From: Hominenteromicrobium mulieris
Lineage (GTDB): Bacteria; Bacillota; Clostridia; Oscillospirales; Acutalibacteraceae
DNA length: 50,472 bases
Direction: 5' to 3'
Assembly (NCBI GenBank): GCA_021029595.1
Contig: JAJJOY010000011.1
Coordinates: forward strand, 1 to 50,472
This document shows, piece after piece, positions 50,045-50,472 of this stretch; within the stretch, counting starts at the first letter, position 1; the number at the start of each line of letters is the position of its first letter. The notes beneath the pieces were generated by a model that saw only the letters and a list, made by a program, of their open reading frames with translations, had not been told where the DNA came from and made no database searches. The position numbers and the translations under genes are program-made.

Positions 50045-50283
50045 TTACACTTCGTATTCCATTTTCTCCGGCGTCCAGTCCTTGAGGACCTCGAGCATAT
50101 CGACGGCAGTTTCTTTGGCGCCCTTGAGGTCGTGCTCTTTGTAGTTGCCGCACTCTTCGCGGCGGCTGCCGGGGATCTCTCCCTCAAAATCGCGGATGAA
50201 CGCGAAGGATTCCTGCACGAGATGCAGGGCATCTAGGCGGCTCACGTTGTCGCGCAGGAGGAAATAGAAGCCCGTGCGGCAGC
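50045..50283 (-). pseudogene. luxS: luxS, 3' part only, interrupted by the IS
   Basis: The minus strand encodes CRTGFYFLLRDNVSRLDALH, then VQESFAFIRDFEGEIPGSRR, then EECGNYKEHDLKGAKETAVD and a stop at 50045. This is the C-terminal half (about 79 residues) of S-ribosylhomocysteine lyase, which makes homocysteine and the AI-2 precursor. The second-half Cys (ECGNY) is present. Homology stops in the middle of the conserved GPMGCRTGFY motif, where the IS terminus begins at 50284. The N-terminal half, with the HTLEH-type zinc motif, is beyond the window if it survives. Confidence 0.85.
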
Positions 50284-50316
50284 TGAACAGAACCAGTAAA
50301 ACAGGACAATAGACAA

Positions 50317-50358
50317 AATCCCCCCTGATGTAGGATAATAAGTACATCAGGGGGGATT
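50317..50358 (+). promoter_or_regulatory. Hairpin hiding the transposase ribosome site
   Basis: AATCCCCCCTGATGTA (50317-50332) pairs perfectly with TACATCAGGGGGGATT (50343-50358) across 10 nt. The 3' arm holds GGGGGGA, the only ribosome site of OrfA (ATG 50363). Transcripts entering from outside would fold and hide it. Confidence 0.7.
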
Positions 50359-50362
50359 CATT

Positions 50363-50472
50363 ATGAGCAAACGAAGATACACCAATATGCAGGTTCTACT
50401 ACCGACCATAGAAAAGATGTTAGAATCAGGGAAGAACCACAGGGAAATCGAAGCGGAACTTGGCTTGGAGGG
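50363..50472 (+). CDS. IS3-family transposase OrfA, N-terminus (partial)
   Basis: An open frame from ATG 50363 to the edge reads MSKRRYTNMQVLLPTIEKML, then ESGKNHREIEAELGLE. This is the helix-turn-helix N-terminus of an IS3-group OrfA. OrfB would normally be made by a -1 frameshift further on, outside the window. Confidence 0.8.
   Translation, partial: MSKRRYTNMQVLLPTIEKMLESGKNHREIEAELGLE

Larger units (their letters stand above)
50284..50472 (+). mobile_element. IS3-family element, left end (partial)
   Basis: The element starts TGAACAGAACCAG, matches the terminus seen at 151 and runs off the window edge. It contains a perfect 16-bp hairpin (50317-50358) and the start of OrfA (50363). It has cut luxS. 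Confidence 0.82.

Noticed and set aside
50045-50347. Treating the whole open frame up to 50347 as an intact short luxS
   Set aside because: The part above 50283 is translated IS terminus; LuxS homology begins only at the Cys-Arg-Thr-Gly motif.

Overview
The window looks like part of a chromosome from an anaerobic, spore-forming clostridium, most plausibly of the Oscillospiraceae/Ruminococcaceae group. The evidence is spoVAC-spoVAD, a [FeFe]-hydrogenase maturase (hydE), two T-box leaders, sigma-A promoters of near-consensus form with 17-bp spacers, strong AGGAGG-type ribosome sites and mid-to-high GC codon use. I cannot name the species. Both edges lie inside copies of what looks like one IS3-family element, so the window probably equals a contig that broke on this repeat.

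Layout. 1-151: right end of an IS3-family element that has cut a T-box leader (152-431) off its target gene. 615-2496: PIG-L deacetylase and tsaD. 2582-5889 (minus): 5'-truncated HD-family gene, hydE, mnmA and an AAC(3)-family acetyltransferase. 5968-9462: DUF2752 protein, ferredoxin-type aldo/keto reductase, zinc alcohol dehydrogenase and AlkZ-related protein. 9614-10890: small accessory patch (XRE-AbrB regulator, zinc-ribbon protein) flanked by decayed pieces of a P-type ATPase and a CsoR-like repressor. 10894-14299 (minus): esterase, GH125 alpha-mannosidase and PfkB sugar kinase. 14482-24019: lectin-fold protein with a histone-H1-like tail, CtpE-like P-type ATPase, pyrE, ComEC-like hydrolase, small HPr-like protein, T-box-controlled asnB and a phosphohexomutase. 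24090-28088: MalT-like LuxR regulator and MATE transporter. 28214-29671: spoVAC-spoVAD. 29719-39897 (minus): one exopolysaccharide operon (polyprenyl-phosphate sugar transferase, glf, four glycosyltransferases, Wzy, acyltransferase pseudogene, Wzx) from a single recognisable promoter. 40074-45611 (minus): murE, pepC, murF, eis-like. 45745-49844 (minus): membrane-anchored unknown, then csoR-copA with two operator-like palindromes. 50045-50283: 3' part of luxS, cut by the second IS copy (50284-50472).

The least expected structure is a pair of roughly 175-bp elements (13266-13440, plus; 46532-46709, minus). Each carries six hairpins in the same order. Stem sequences differ between the copies but stay complementary, while the linker and one apical loop are conserved. 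That is covariation within the window and suggests a dispersed structured nucleic-acid element that I do not recognise. Other points of interest are a likely hidden copZ start inside copA, a consensus murE promoter followed by a perfect 7-5-7 palindrome, and a hairpin that buries the IS transposase ribosome site.

All family assignments come from reading the translated sequence by eye; no database search was run.
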